Source of the DNA: JACVRW01 sp963746825 | GTDB taxonomy: Bacteria; Actinomycetota; Thermoleophilia; Solirubrobacterales; Thermoleophilaceae | Assembly: GCA_963746825.1 (NCBI GenBank) | Contig: CAVVCU010000007.1 | Coordinates: 434,001-498,000, forward strand | Direction: 5' to 3' | Length of the DNA stretch: 64,000 nucleotides | In this document: piece by piece, positions 57,518-64,000 of the stretch | Layout: the number at the start of each line of letters is the position of its first letter | Position numbering within the stretch: position 1 is the first letter of the stretch | Translations under genes and position numbers: made by a program | The notes under the pieces: model-generated | The model's database searches: none | Told to the model about the DNA's origin: nothing | Seen by the model: only the letters and a program-made list of their open reading frames with translations

Positions 57518-60500
57518 TTATCCCGGCTCGGTGGCCACCTCGAGTATCGCCTCGGCGGCGGTGACCACCGCCCGGAAGCGCTCGGCCGCGTCCTCGGGCA
57601 GGCGCACCCGCACCGTGCTGCGTCCCGATTCGTAGACCGCCTCGGGGACCTTCTTGCGCAGCGCCTTGGCGCCGGTGGAGTCGAGCTCGATCGGCGTGAC
57701 CGACATCCTCCCCTGGCGAAAGTCGACGGACTTGGCTCCCGCGCGGCCCAGCTTGATGCGCGCGTCCTGCAGGCGGATGAGGTTGTCGAGCTCGTCGGGC
57801 ACGGGACCGAAGCGATCCTCGAGCTCCTCGCGGAGCATGATCAGCTGGGCCACCTCGCGCGCCCCCGCCACGCGGCGGTGGACCTCGATCTTGGCCGCCT
57901 CGTAGGGCACGTAGCCGCCCGGCACGTAGGCGTCGACCGGCAGGTCCATGCGCACGGGCTCCGCGGTCTCGTCGGCGGCGTCGCCGGCCAGCAGGCGCAC
58001 CGCTTCGTCGAGCATCGACACGTAGAGCTCGAAACCGACGGCCGCGACGTGGCCGGACTGCTCGTCGCCCAGCAGGTTTCCCGCGCCGCGGATCTCCAGA
58101 TCGCGCATGGCGATCTTGAAGCCCGAGCCGAGCTCGGTGTAGTCCGAGAGCGTGGCCAGGCGCTTGCTCGCCTCCTCGGTCAGGGCCGCGTGGCTGGGGT
58201 AGAGCAGGTAGGCGTAGGCGCGGTCGCGCGAGCGCCCCACGCGCCCGCGGATCTGGTAGAGCTGGGCCAGGCCGAAGTGGTCCGCGCGCTCCACGATCAG
58301 CGTGTTGGCCGTGGGGATGTCGAGGCCCGACTCGACGATGCTCGTGCACACGAGCACGTCGGCGTCGCCGCGCAGAAAGGCGAGCATGGTCTTCTCGAGC
58401 GCGCCCTCGGCCATCTGCCCGTGGGCCACGAGCACGCGCGCCTCGGGCACCATGGCGCGGATGCGCTCGGCGGTCTCGTCGATCGTCTCCACTCGGTTGT
58501 GGAGGAAGAAGGCCTGGCCCTCGCGCGCCAGCTCGCGCTTGATGGCGCCGGACACGAGCTCCTCGTCGTAGTCGCCCACGTAGGTCTTGACCGGCCGGCG
58601 GCCCTCGGGCGGAGTCTCGATCACCGAGATGTCGCGCAGCCCGGCCAGCGACATCTGCAGCGTGCGCGGAATCGGCGTGGCCGACAGGCTCAGCACGTCG
58701 ACCCTGAGCTTGAGCTGGCGCAGCAGCTCCTTCTGCTTGACGCCGAAGCGCTGTTCCTCGTCCACGATGAGCAGGCCGAGGTCCTTGGGCCGCACGTCGC
58801 GCGAGAGCAGCCGGTGGGTGCCGATCAGCATGTCGACCCGTCCCTCGGCAAAGGCCTGCACCGCCTCGCGCGTCTGCTTGGGCGACCGGAAGCGCGAGAC
58901 CATCTCGATCTCGAAGGGATAGTCGCGCAGGCGCTCGGTGAAGGTGCCGTAGTGCTGCTGGGCCAGCACCGTGGTGGGAACGAGGAACATCACCTGCTTG
59001 CCGTCCTCGGCCGCCTTGAAGGCGGCGCGCAGGGCCACCTCGGTCTTGCCGTACCCCACGTCGCCGCAGATCAGCCGGTCCATCGGGCGCGCCTCCTCCA
59101 TGTCGGCGCGCACGGCCTCGATGGCGTCGAGCTGATCGGGCGTCTCGCGGTAGGGGAAGCGGCTCTCGAACTCGAGCTGCCACTCCGAGTCGCGCGGGAA
59201 GGCGTGGCCGGCGCGCCGGCGGCGCTCGGCGTACAGGTTGATCAGCTCGCCGGCCAGCGCCTCGGCGGCGCGGCGGGCGCGCAGCTTCTGCTGCTCCCAC
59301 TGCTTGCCGCCCAGCTTCGACAGCGGCGGGTCGCCGGCGTCGGCGCCCACGTAGCGGCTGATCTTGTGCAGCTGGTCGCTGGGCACGAACACCCGGTCGC
59401 CGTCCTTGTACTCGAGCTCCAGGTAGTCGCGCGTGACGCCGCCGACGGTCTTGGTCTCGAAGCCGGTGAAGAGGGCGATGCCGTGGTCCTCGTGCACCAC
59501 CGGCGATCCCGCGCGCAGGTCGGTGAAGGAGGCGATCGCTCCGCGGCTCGGCCCCTCGGGGCGCCGCGCCTGGCGACGGCGCAGGAGACGGTGCTCGGGC
59601 ACGATCGCGAGCTTGAGCTGTGGGGCGAGGAAGCCCTCGCGAAGTGCGGCGTGCGCGAACATCACGCCCGGCTCGACCGGCGCCGGCTTGCCGTCGAGAA
59701 AGCCGGCCTGGACCCGGTCCATGTTGAGCTGTGCGCGCTCGGCCTCGCCGCGCCGCCCCCAGGCCACCACGGTGCGGTAGCCCGAGCGCACCAGCTTCTC
59801 CAGCTCGGGCTCGGCGTCGCGCAGCGAGCGCGCCGCGGTGTCGGCGCTCTGGGCGCGGAACTCGTGGGCCTGGTCCTGGGAGATGCTCGACAGCCGCAGC
59901 GACGCGCGCGCGTCGAGGGTCTCCCTCAGGCGCTCGGGAGGCACGTAGAGGTGGTGGGCGTCGGCGTCATGGAAGCTCGTGGTCACGTCCTCCCAGAGGT
60001 CCTTGAGCGCGGGCTCGAGCTCCTCCTCGGCGGCCACGGCCACCATCGCGCTGCCGGGCACGAGCTCCAGCAGCTCGCAGAAGCGGTCCACGGGCAGCAC
60101 GTCGGCCACGTCGGGACGCTCGCCCTCGGCGCTCGAGGCGGCGATCTCCGCGAGCTCACGGTGCTCCGGGCCGAGCTCGGCCGCCGGGGCGATCTCCACC
60201 CGCTCGGCCTCCTCCAGCGAGCGCTGGGTGAAGGTCGAGAACCAGGTGAGCCGCTCGACCTCGATGTCGAAGAGCTCGCAGCGCACCGCCCGCTCCTCGG
60301 TGGCCGGGTAGACGTCGAGGATGTCCCCGCGGATGGCGAACTGGCCGCGCTCCTCGACCTGATCGAGGCGCTCGTAACCGCAGGCCACGAGCTGCGCGGC
60401 CACCTCGTCGAGGTCGAGCAGCTCGCCCTTCTCGATCACGAAGCCGTGAGGGCGCAGCTCGGGGTCCGGAAGCTTCTCGGCCAGCGCAGCGGCGCTGGCC

Positions 60501-60853
60501 ACCACCACGGCGGGCTCCTCCGAGAGCAGGGCGTCGAGGGCGGCGATCCGCAGGCCGACCAGGTGGGGCGGCGGCGCCAGGTGGGACTCGTAGCGCATGC
60601 CGCGCGCGGGGTAGAAGCGCACCTGCCGAGGTGCGAGGTAGGTGCGCAGATCGGCGGCCAGGTCACGGGCGGCGCGATCGTCCCCGGCCACCACCAGCGC
60701 CGGGCGTTCGGGTTCCGAGTCGAGCAGCCCGGCCAGCAGGTAGGGACGCAGGCTCGCCGAAACGAAGGCGCGCTGCGGCTCGGCGCGGGCGGCGACCGAG
60801 AGCGCGTTGACCGACTGGTCCTCGCGGGCGTATTTGAGAAGTGCTCTGAGCAT
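57518..60853 (-). CDS. mfd: Transcription-repair coupling factor Mfd
   Basis: SF2 translocase that removes stalled RNA polymerase and recruits UvrA, 1111 residues. The UvrB-homology part occupies the N-terminus, the RNA-polymerase-interacting domain is near GSPVVHEDHGIALFTGFE, and the motor has CGDVGYGKTEVALRAAFKA, VDEEQRFGVKQKE, SLSATPIPRTLQMSL and IRGRVGRSRDRAYAYLLYP. The C-terminal TRCF domain follows. No frameshift was found over this long gene. The ATG at 60853 gives a full-length N-terminus. Confidence 0.96.
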   Translation of the reverse strand: MLRALLKYAREDQSVNALSVAARAEPQRAFVSASLRPYLLAGLLDSEPERPALVVAGDDRAARDLAADLRTYLAPRQVRFYPARGMRYESHLAPPPHLVGLRIAALDALLSEEPAVVVASAAALAEKLPDPELRPHGFVIEKGELLDLDEVAAQLVACGYERLDQVEERGQFAIRGDILDVYPATEERAVRCELFDIEVERLTWFSTFTQRSLEEAERVEIAPAAELGPEHRELAEIAASSAEGERPDVADVLPVDRFCELLELVPGSAMVAVAAEEELEPALKDLWEDVTTSFHDADAHHLYVPPERLRETLDARASLRLSSISQDQAHEFRAQSADTAARSLRDAEPELEKLVRSGYRTVVAWGRRGEAERAQLNMDRVQAGFLDGKPAPVEPGVMFAHAALREGFLAPQLKLAIVPEHRLLRRRQARRPEGPSRGAIASFTDLRAGSPVVHEDHGIALFTGFETKTVGGVTRDYLELEYKDGDRVFVPSDQLHKISRYVGADAGDPPLSKLGGKQWEQQKLRARRAAEALAGELINLYAERRRRAGHAFPRDSEWQLEFESRFPYRETPDQLDAIEAVRADMEEARPMDRLICGDVGYGKTEVALRAAFKAAEDGKQVMFLVPTTVLAQQHYGTFTERLRDYPFEIEMVSRFRSPKQTREAVQAFAEGRVDMLIGTHRLLSRDVRPKDLGLLIVDEEQRFGVKQKELLRQLKLRVDVLSLSATPIPRTLQMSLAGLRDISVIETPPEGRRPVKTYVGDYDEELVSGAIKRELAREGQAFFLHNRVETIDETAERIRAMVPEARVLVAHGQMAEGALEKTMLAFLRGDADVLVCTSIVESGLDIPTANTLIVERADHFGLAQLYQIRGRVGRSRDRAYAYLLYPSHAALTEEASKRLATLSDYTELGSGFKIAMRDLEIRGAGNLLGDEQSGHVAAVGFELYVSMLDEAVRLLAGDAADETAEPVRMDLPVDAYVPGGYVPYEAAKIEVHRRVAGAREVAQLIMLREELEDRFGPVPDELDNLIRLQDARIKLGRAGAKSVDFRQGRMSVTPIELDSTGAKALRKKVPEAVYESGRSTVRVRLPEDAAERFRAVVTAAEAILEVATEPG

Positions 60854-60870
60854 GGGGATGACATCGCTCC

Positions 60871-60891
60871 GGTGCGGGCGGAGCCCGCACC
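60871..60891. promoter_or_regulatory. Perfect hairpin upstream of mfd
   Basis: GGTGCGGGC-GGA-GCCCGCACC is a perfect nine-base stem with a three-base loop, about 18 bases before the mfd ATG. It could be an attenuator or protein site on the mfd leader. No second copy was noticed in the window. The surrounding 60854-61038 stretch holds no supported gene. Confidence 0.4.
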
Positions 60892-61038
60892 CTCACGCAC
60901 AGCGACCGCCCGGGCACGCCCGCGCGGCATGTAATCCAGTTTAGGTGGCGCAACTGTGTGTGCACCGACTGGCCATATCCGGATTTCTGGGTTATGAAGG
61001 TCACAGCCCCGCTCCGTAGAAGCCAAGGATGGCTCTGG

Positions 61039-61965
61039 ATGACCCTCAAGCGAACCCTGCCCATACTCGCCGTCGCCGGCCTGCTGCTGGCTCTCGCTGC
61101 GCCCGTTTCGGCCCAGGCCGCCGAGTGCGCCGACGGGGTGCGCAAGGCCAACGTTCGCGTGCAGCTCTGGAAGGAGCCGCACTGCAGGGGCGCCTGGATC
61201 GAGGTGGGCTTCGCCGGCGACGGCGACCGGCCCGACTTCCGGCGCTTTCGCCACCGCGACGGCGACGACTACGACGTCGACGACAACCGGGCCTCGGCCG
61301 TGGTCGCGGTCAACCACTGCGTTCGCTTCTTCACCGACGCCAACTACGGCGGCCGGGCCACGCGGCTGCGCTGCGGGCGCCGCGCCGACCGCAGCCTGAG
61401 CCTGCCCGAAGGGATCTCCTCGATGCGGGCGTGCCCGCGCGTGGCGATGACCCTGTGCCGCCGCAGCTCGAGCGTGGGATCCGGTGAGACTCCCTCGTCG
61501 AGCTCGATCGAGGACTTCGCCTTCGATCGGCCCGGGAGCTATCCGGGCTCCTGCACCGGCGGAGGGCTACCCGGGATCTTCCGGCTCGCCGACCTGATCT
61601 CGGCGCGCTGGCAGACCGGCTCGGTCCGCCTCGGCTACAGCTGCGTTCAGAGCTCGCCCGGCGTGCTCGACGTGCACGGCGAGGGCCGCGCGCTCGACTG
61701 GGCGCTGACCGCCGGCTCGGCGCGCGACCTGGCCATCGGCGACGCCATCGTGGCCTGGATCCTCGCCGACGACCCGAGCGGCACCCGCTACTCCCGCGCC
61801 CGCCGCATGGGCGTTCAGGAGGTGGCCTGGAACGGTCGCGTGTGGACCTCCTCGCGCTGGCGGGAGGGCCTTCGCACCATCGCGGAGGGCGACCGCCGCA
61901 CCGCCTGGATCCACATCGCGCTCACCCGGGCGGGAGCCCGGCTGCAGACGAGCTACTGGGACTGA
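61039..61965 (+). CDS. Secreted protein with beta/gamma-crystallin-like and C-terminal hydrolase-like domains
   Basis: A 308-residue exported protein. The signal peptide LAVAGLLLALAAPVSAQA ends near residue 25. A first Cys-containing domain (VRVQLWKEPHCRGAWIEVGF, VNHCVRFFTDANYGGRATRL) looks like a peptidase-inhibitor I36 or beta/gamma-crystallin module. The second (SCVQSSPGVLDVHGEGRALD, AIVAWILADDPSGTRYSRAR) resembles ARB_07466/M15-like cell-wall domains by pattern only. AAGGATGGC precedes the ATG. The 3' end overlaps the convergent pth gene by 44 bases. Confidence 0.65.
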   Translation: MTLKRTLPILAVAGLLLALAAPVSAQAAECADGVRKANVRVQLWKEPHCRGAWIEVGFAGDGDRPDFRRFRHRDGDDYDVDDNRASAVVAVNHCVRFFTDANYGGRATRLRCGRRADRSLSLPEGISSMRACPRVAMTLCRRSSSVGSGETPSSSSIEDFAFDRPGSYPGSCTGGGLPGIFRLADLISARWQTGSVRLGYSCVQSSPGVLDVHGEGRALDWALTAGSARDLAIGDAIVAWILADDPSGTRYSRARRMGVQEVAWNGRVWTSSRWREGLRTIAEGDRRTAWIHIALTRAGARLQTSYWD

Positions 61966-62539
61966 CCAGGCGCTCGAGCTCGTCGGCCGCATCCTCGATC
62001 AGCCGCCGAACCTCATCCTTGGGCTCGCTGAAGCGGCCGAGCACGTGAGCCGACACGATCTCGGGATCGGTTGAGTCGGGTCGCCCCACGCCCACCCTCA
62101 CGCGCCGGAAATCGGCGCTGCCCAGCCCTCGCTTGAGCGACTTGAGGCCGTTGTGCCCGGCCAGGCCGCCACCCAGGCGGACCTCGATGCGCCCGAAGGG
62201 CAGGTCGATCTCGTCGTGAACGGCCACCACGTGGTCGAGGTCCACTCCCAGCGCCCCGCGCGCCGGGCTCGCGGCGGACCCCGACTCGTTCATGTAGGTC
62301 TGGGGCAGCAGCACCGCCACCCGCGGTCCGCCGGGGCCGGCGCGTCCCTCGCTGAGCAGCCCCGAGTACTTCTTCTTGGCCTTGGAGAGGCCCCAGCGCT
62401 CGGCGGCCAGGGCGGCCACCTCGAAGCCCACGTTGTGGCGCGTGCGTGCGTAGCGGTCGCCGGGATTGCCCAGCCCCACTATGAGCCAATCCGCCCGGCC
62501 GCTCCCATCGCCGCGGTCGCGGCGACGGAAGATGCTCAG
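61922..62539 (-). CDS. pth: Peptidyl-tRNA hydrolase with probable CTG start
   Basis: Recycles peptidyl-tRNA, about 205 residues. DWLIVGLGNPGDRYARTRHNVG gives the substrate Asn and the catalytic His, and LLPQTYMNESGSA, AVHDEIDLPFGRIEVRLGGG and GHNGLKSLKRGLG follow. The first strand (DWLIV) is upstream of the only GTG (62479), so the start must be earlier. No ATG, GTG or TTG is in frame back to the rplY stop; CTG 62539 (LSIFRRRDRGDG) overlaps that stop as CTGA and is the best candidate. Confidence 0.9.
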   Translation of the reverse strand: MSIFRRRDRGDGSGRADWLIVGLGNPGDRYARTRHNVGFEVAALAAERWGLSKAKKKYSGLLSEGRAGPGGPRVAVLLPQTYMNESGSAASPARGALGVDLDHVVAVHDEIDLPFGRIEVRLGGGLAGHNGLKSLKRGLGSADFRRVRVGVGRPDSTDPEIVSAHVLGRFSEPKDEVRRLIEDAADELERLVSPSSSSAAGLPPG

Positions 62540-63231
62540 GAGTCCTCGCCTCCGGACTCCTCGGACTCTTCGCCGCTCTCGCCCTCGGCTCCCTCTTCGC
62601 CCTCGCCCTCGGCCTCGTCGCCGATCAGCTCGGTCTCCTCCTCGATCTCCTCGGGCTCCTCCACCTCGGTGGGTACCACGACGGTGGCGATGATCGTCTC
62701 CTCGAGGTCGTCGAGGAAGACCACGCCCTCGGGCGCATCGAGCTCGGAGAGGTGCATGGTGGCCGCGATCTCCAGCGAGCTCGCGTCGACCACGATGGCG
62801 TCGGGAATGGCGGTGGGAAGCGCTTCGATGTTGAGCTGGTGGGCCACCTGCTCGAGCACGCCGCCCTCCTTCACGCCCGGCGCCTCCTCGGCGCCCTCCA
62901 CGTGCACGGCGACCGTGGTCTGGATCTTCTCGTCGAGGCGGACCTCGAGGAGGTCGATGTGCATGACCTCCTCGCGCACGGGATGCAGCTGCTGGTCCTT
63001 GACGATCACGGGCCGCGTGGTGCCGCCGACCTCCAGGTCGATCAGCGCCGAGCCCTCCACGAGCACTTGGCGCAGGTCGCGTGCGGGCACCTTGAAGGTC
63101 ACACAGGCGCCATCCGAGCCGCCGTAGACGATGCCGGGCACGAGGCCCTCGCGGCGCATGCGCTTGGTCGCTCGCGTGCCCCGCTCGGGGCGCTCCTGAG
63201 CGGAAATGGTGGGTCGGTCGCCGTCTGCCAT
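62536..63231 (-). CDS. rplY: Ribosomal protein bL25 (long TL5/CTC type)
   Basis: 5S-rRNA-binding ribosomal protein, 231 residues. The N-terminal L25 domain (RGTRATKRMRREGLVPGIVY, VPARDLRQVLVEGSALIDL, HPVREEVMHIDLLEV) is followed by the TL5 C-terminal beta domain (HQLNIEALPTAIPDAIVVDA) and a highly acidic tail. TACACT lies ten bases before ATG 63231, so it may be leaderless. It is followed directly by pth, the usual order. Confidence 0.93.
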   Translation of the reverse strand: MADGDRPTISAQERPERGTRATKRMRREGLVPGIVYGGSDGACVTFKVPARDLRQVLVEGSALIDLEVGGTTRPVIVKDQQLHPVREEVMHIDLLEVRLDEKIQTTVAVHVEGAEEAPGVKEGGVLEQVAHQLNIEALPTAIPDAIVVDASSLEIAATMHLSELDAPEGVVFLDDLEETIIATVVVPTEVEEPEEIEEETELIGDEAEGEGEEGAEGESGEESEESGGEDS

Positions 63232-63320
63232 ACGGCGGGCCAGTGTAGCGATGGAGTCGCTCGGTCCGGGCCAGCCCGGCCCTTCGCGCACGGCGGCCAT
63301 CTGCGCTTATTCTGGGTTAG

Positions 63321-64000
63321 GTGGCCCCGCGCGACGACAGCTCGATCCCCACCGGCCGCATCAAGCGCACCGCGCAGGTGGGATCGGTGGTGGGTAGCCA
63401 GGGCGCCCGTTATGCGGGCACGCGCGCAGCCAACATCGCCCGCTCGAAGGACGAAGCGGCCGACGCGCTCGAACGCCGTCACCTCGAGGCCGCCGAGCGC
63501 ATGGTCGAGACGCTGGGCCGCATGAAGGGAGCGGCGATGAAGATCGCCCAGCTCGCCTCGTTCATCGACACCGAGTTCCTGCCCCCCGAGTACCGCGAGC
63601 TCTACCAGGAGCAGCTGGCCCAGCTGCGCACCCAGGCCCCGAAGATGCCCTGGGCGAAGGTGAAGAAGGTGCTCGACGAGGAGTGGGAGGAGCCGGTCGA
63701 GGAGCTCTTCGAGAGCTTCGACACCGAGGCCGCGGCGGCCGCCTCCATCGGGCAGGTCCACCGCGCGGTGCTGCCCGACGGGCGGCCGGTGGCGGTCAAG
63801 ATCCAGTACCCGGGGGTGGCGGCGGCGATCGCCGCCGACATGCAGAACGCCGGGCATGATCATGCGCATGGCCAAGGCGCTCGCGCCCGGCCTCGACGCG
63901 GCCGCCGCCGCCGCGGAGCTCAAGGAGCGGGTGATGGAGGAGCTCGACTACGAGCTCGAGGCCCAGAAGCAGCGCTCGTTCGCCCGCGGGTACCGCGGCC
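63321..64000 (+). pseudogene. AarF/UbiB (ABC1) family kinase-like protein, frameshifted and cut by window edge
   Basis: Atypical protein-kinase-like ATPase. The KxGQ-type motif region reads RMKGAAMKIAQLASFIDTEF and the nucleotide loop AAAAASIGQVHRAVLPDGRP is followed by VAVKIQYPGV (catalytic Lys). At about 63852-63854 GCCGGGCATG has one G too many; the next frame continues MIMRMAKALAPGLDAAAAAA and ERVMEELDYELEAQKQR to the window end. The GTG start follows TATTCT by seven bases. Family members support quinone synthesis or lipid metabolism; which role applies here is unknown. Confidence 0.8.

Noticed and set aside
57356..60934. A 1192-codon open frame on the plus strand
   Set aside because: Antisense shadow of mfd; composition is Arg/His/Leu-biased and no motif is present.

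Overview
The window is a very GC-rich bacterial chromosome segment, most likely from an actinobacterium of the class Thermoleophilia (Solirubrobacterales-like). This is inferred from family content (a sigma factor with a C-terminal zinc finger and membrane segment, DUF3140, DUF2945, DUF4235 and DUF6766 proteins, a 1111-residue Mfd near eno/mazG/divIC, and a csrA) and from gene style. Genes are tightly packed, ATGA/GTGA/TTGA/CTGA stop-start overlaps are frequent, and many genes have a TANNNT -10 box directly before the start codon, implying leaderless mRNAs. No phage, insertion sequence, CRISPR array or rRNA was seen.

Layout. 1-11.7 kb: sugar/small-molecule catabolism, with a polyamine-type ABC transporter (potDBCA order), a Gfo/Idh/MocA oxidoreductase, an IclR regulator with a VOC protein, a divergent TPP-dependent E1 alpha/beta pair, and a GH3 beta-glucosidase/bicupin/ROK kinase operon. 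11.7-17.7 kb: a sulfur locus. A methanethiol oxidase (SBP56) and a histidine-bearing membrane protein run divergently from a 1-Cys peroxiredoxin, an 841-residue fusion of persulfide dioxygenase, two rhodaneses and sulfite oxidase, and a MOSC protein. 17.7-20.7 kb: 2-hydroxyacid dehydrogenase, zinc-ribbon, monooxygenase-like, cupin and MarR genes around a perfect palindrome. 20.8-29 kb: FUSC membrane protein, PEP carboxylase, acyl-CoA ligase, PHA synthase and acyl-CoA dehydrogenase. 30-33.7 kb: small stress-type accessory genes. 33.7-43 kb: initiator tRNA, Ppx/GppA phosphatase, haem peroxidase with LysR, a possible structured RNA, a TPP enzyme, a haloalkane-dehalogenase-like hydrolase and a SpoIIE-type phosphatase. 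43-53.6 kb: tRNA-Leu(UAA), fused sigma factor, CsaA, R2lox-like oxidase, an apparently inactive rhomboid, a GshA-like ligase, a DUF2090 aldolase and CsrA. 53.6-64 kb: housekeeping genes divIC, eno, mazG, a SurA/PrsA-like foldase, mfd, pth, rplY and an AarF/UbiB kinase.

How genes work together. The strongest system is the sulfur locus. Methanethiol oxidase would make formaldehyde, H2O2 and sulfide; the peroxiredoxin could remove H2O2; the fusion protein could take persulfide to sulfite and then sulfate; and the MOSC protein may relate to the molybdenum cofactor. No sulfide:quinone reductase is visible here. The acyl-CoA ligase/PHA synthase/acyl-CoA dehydrogenase operon fits fatty-acid-derived polyester metabolism.

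Caveat. Eight genes are interrupted by apparent single-base frameshifts (potD, Gfo/Idh, E1 beta, a cupin, MarR, the SpoIIE-type phosphatase, the DM13 protein and AarF). In each case both halves are intact in adjacent frames, which looks more like sequencing or assembly indels than decay. Each such entry is given its full span with the shift position.
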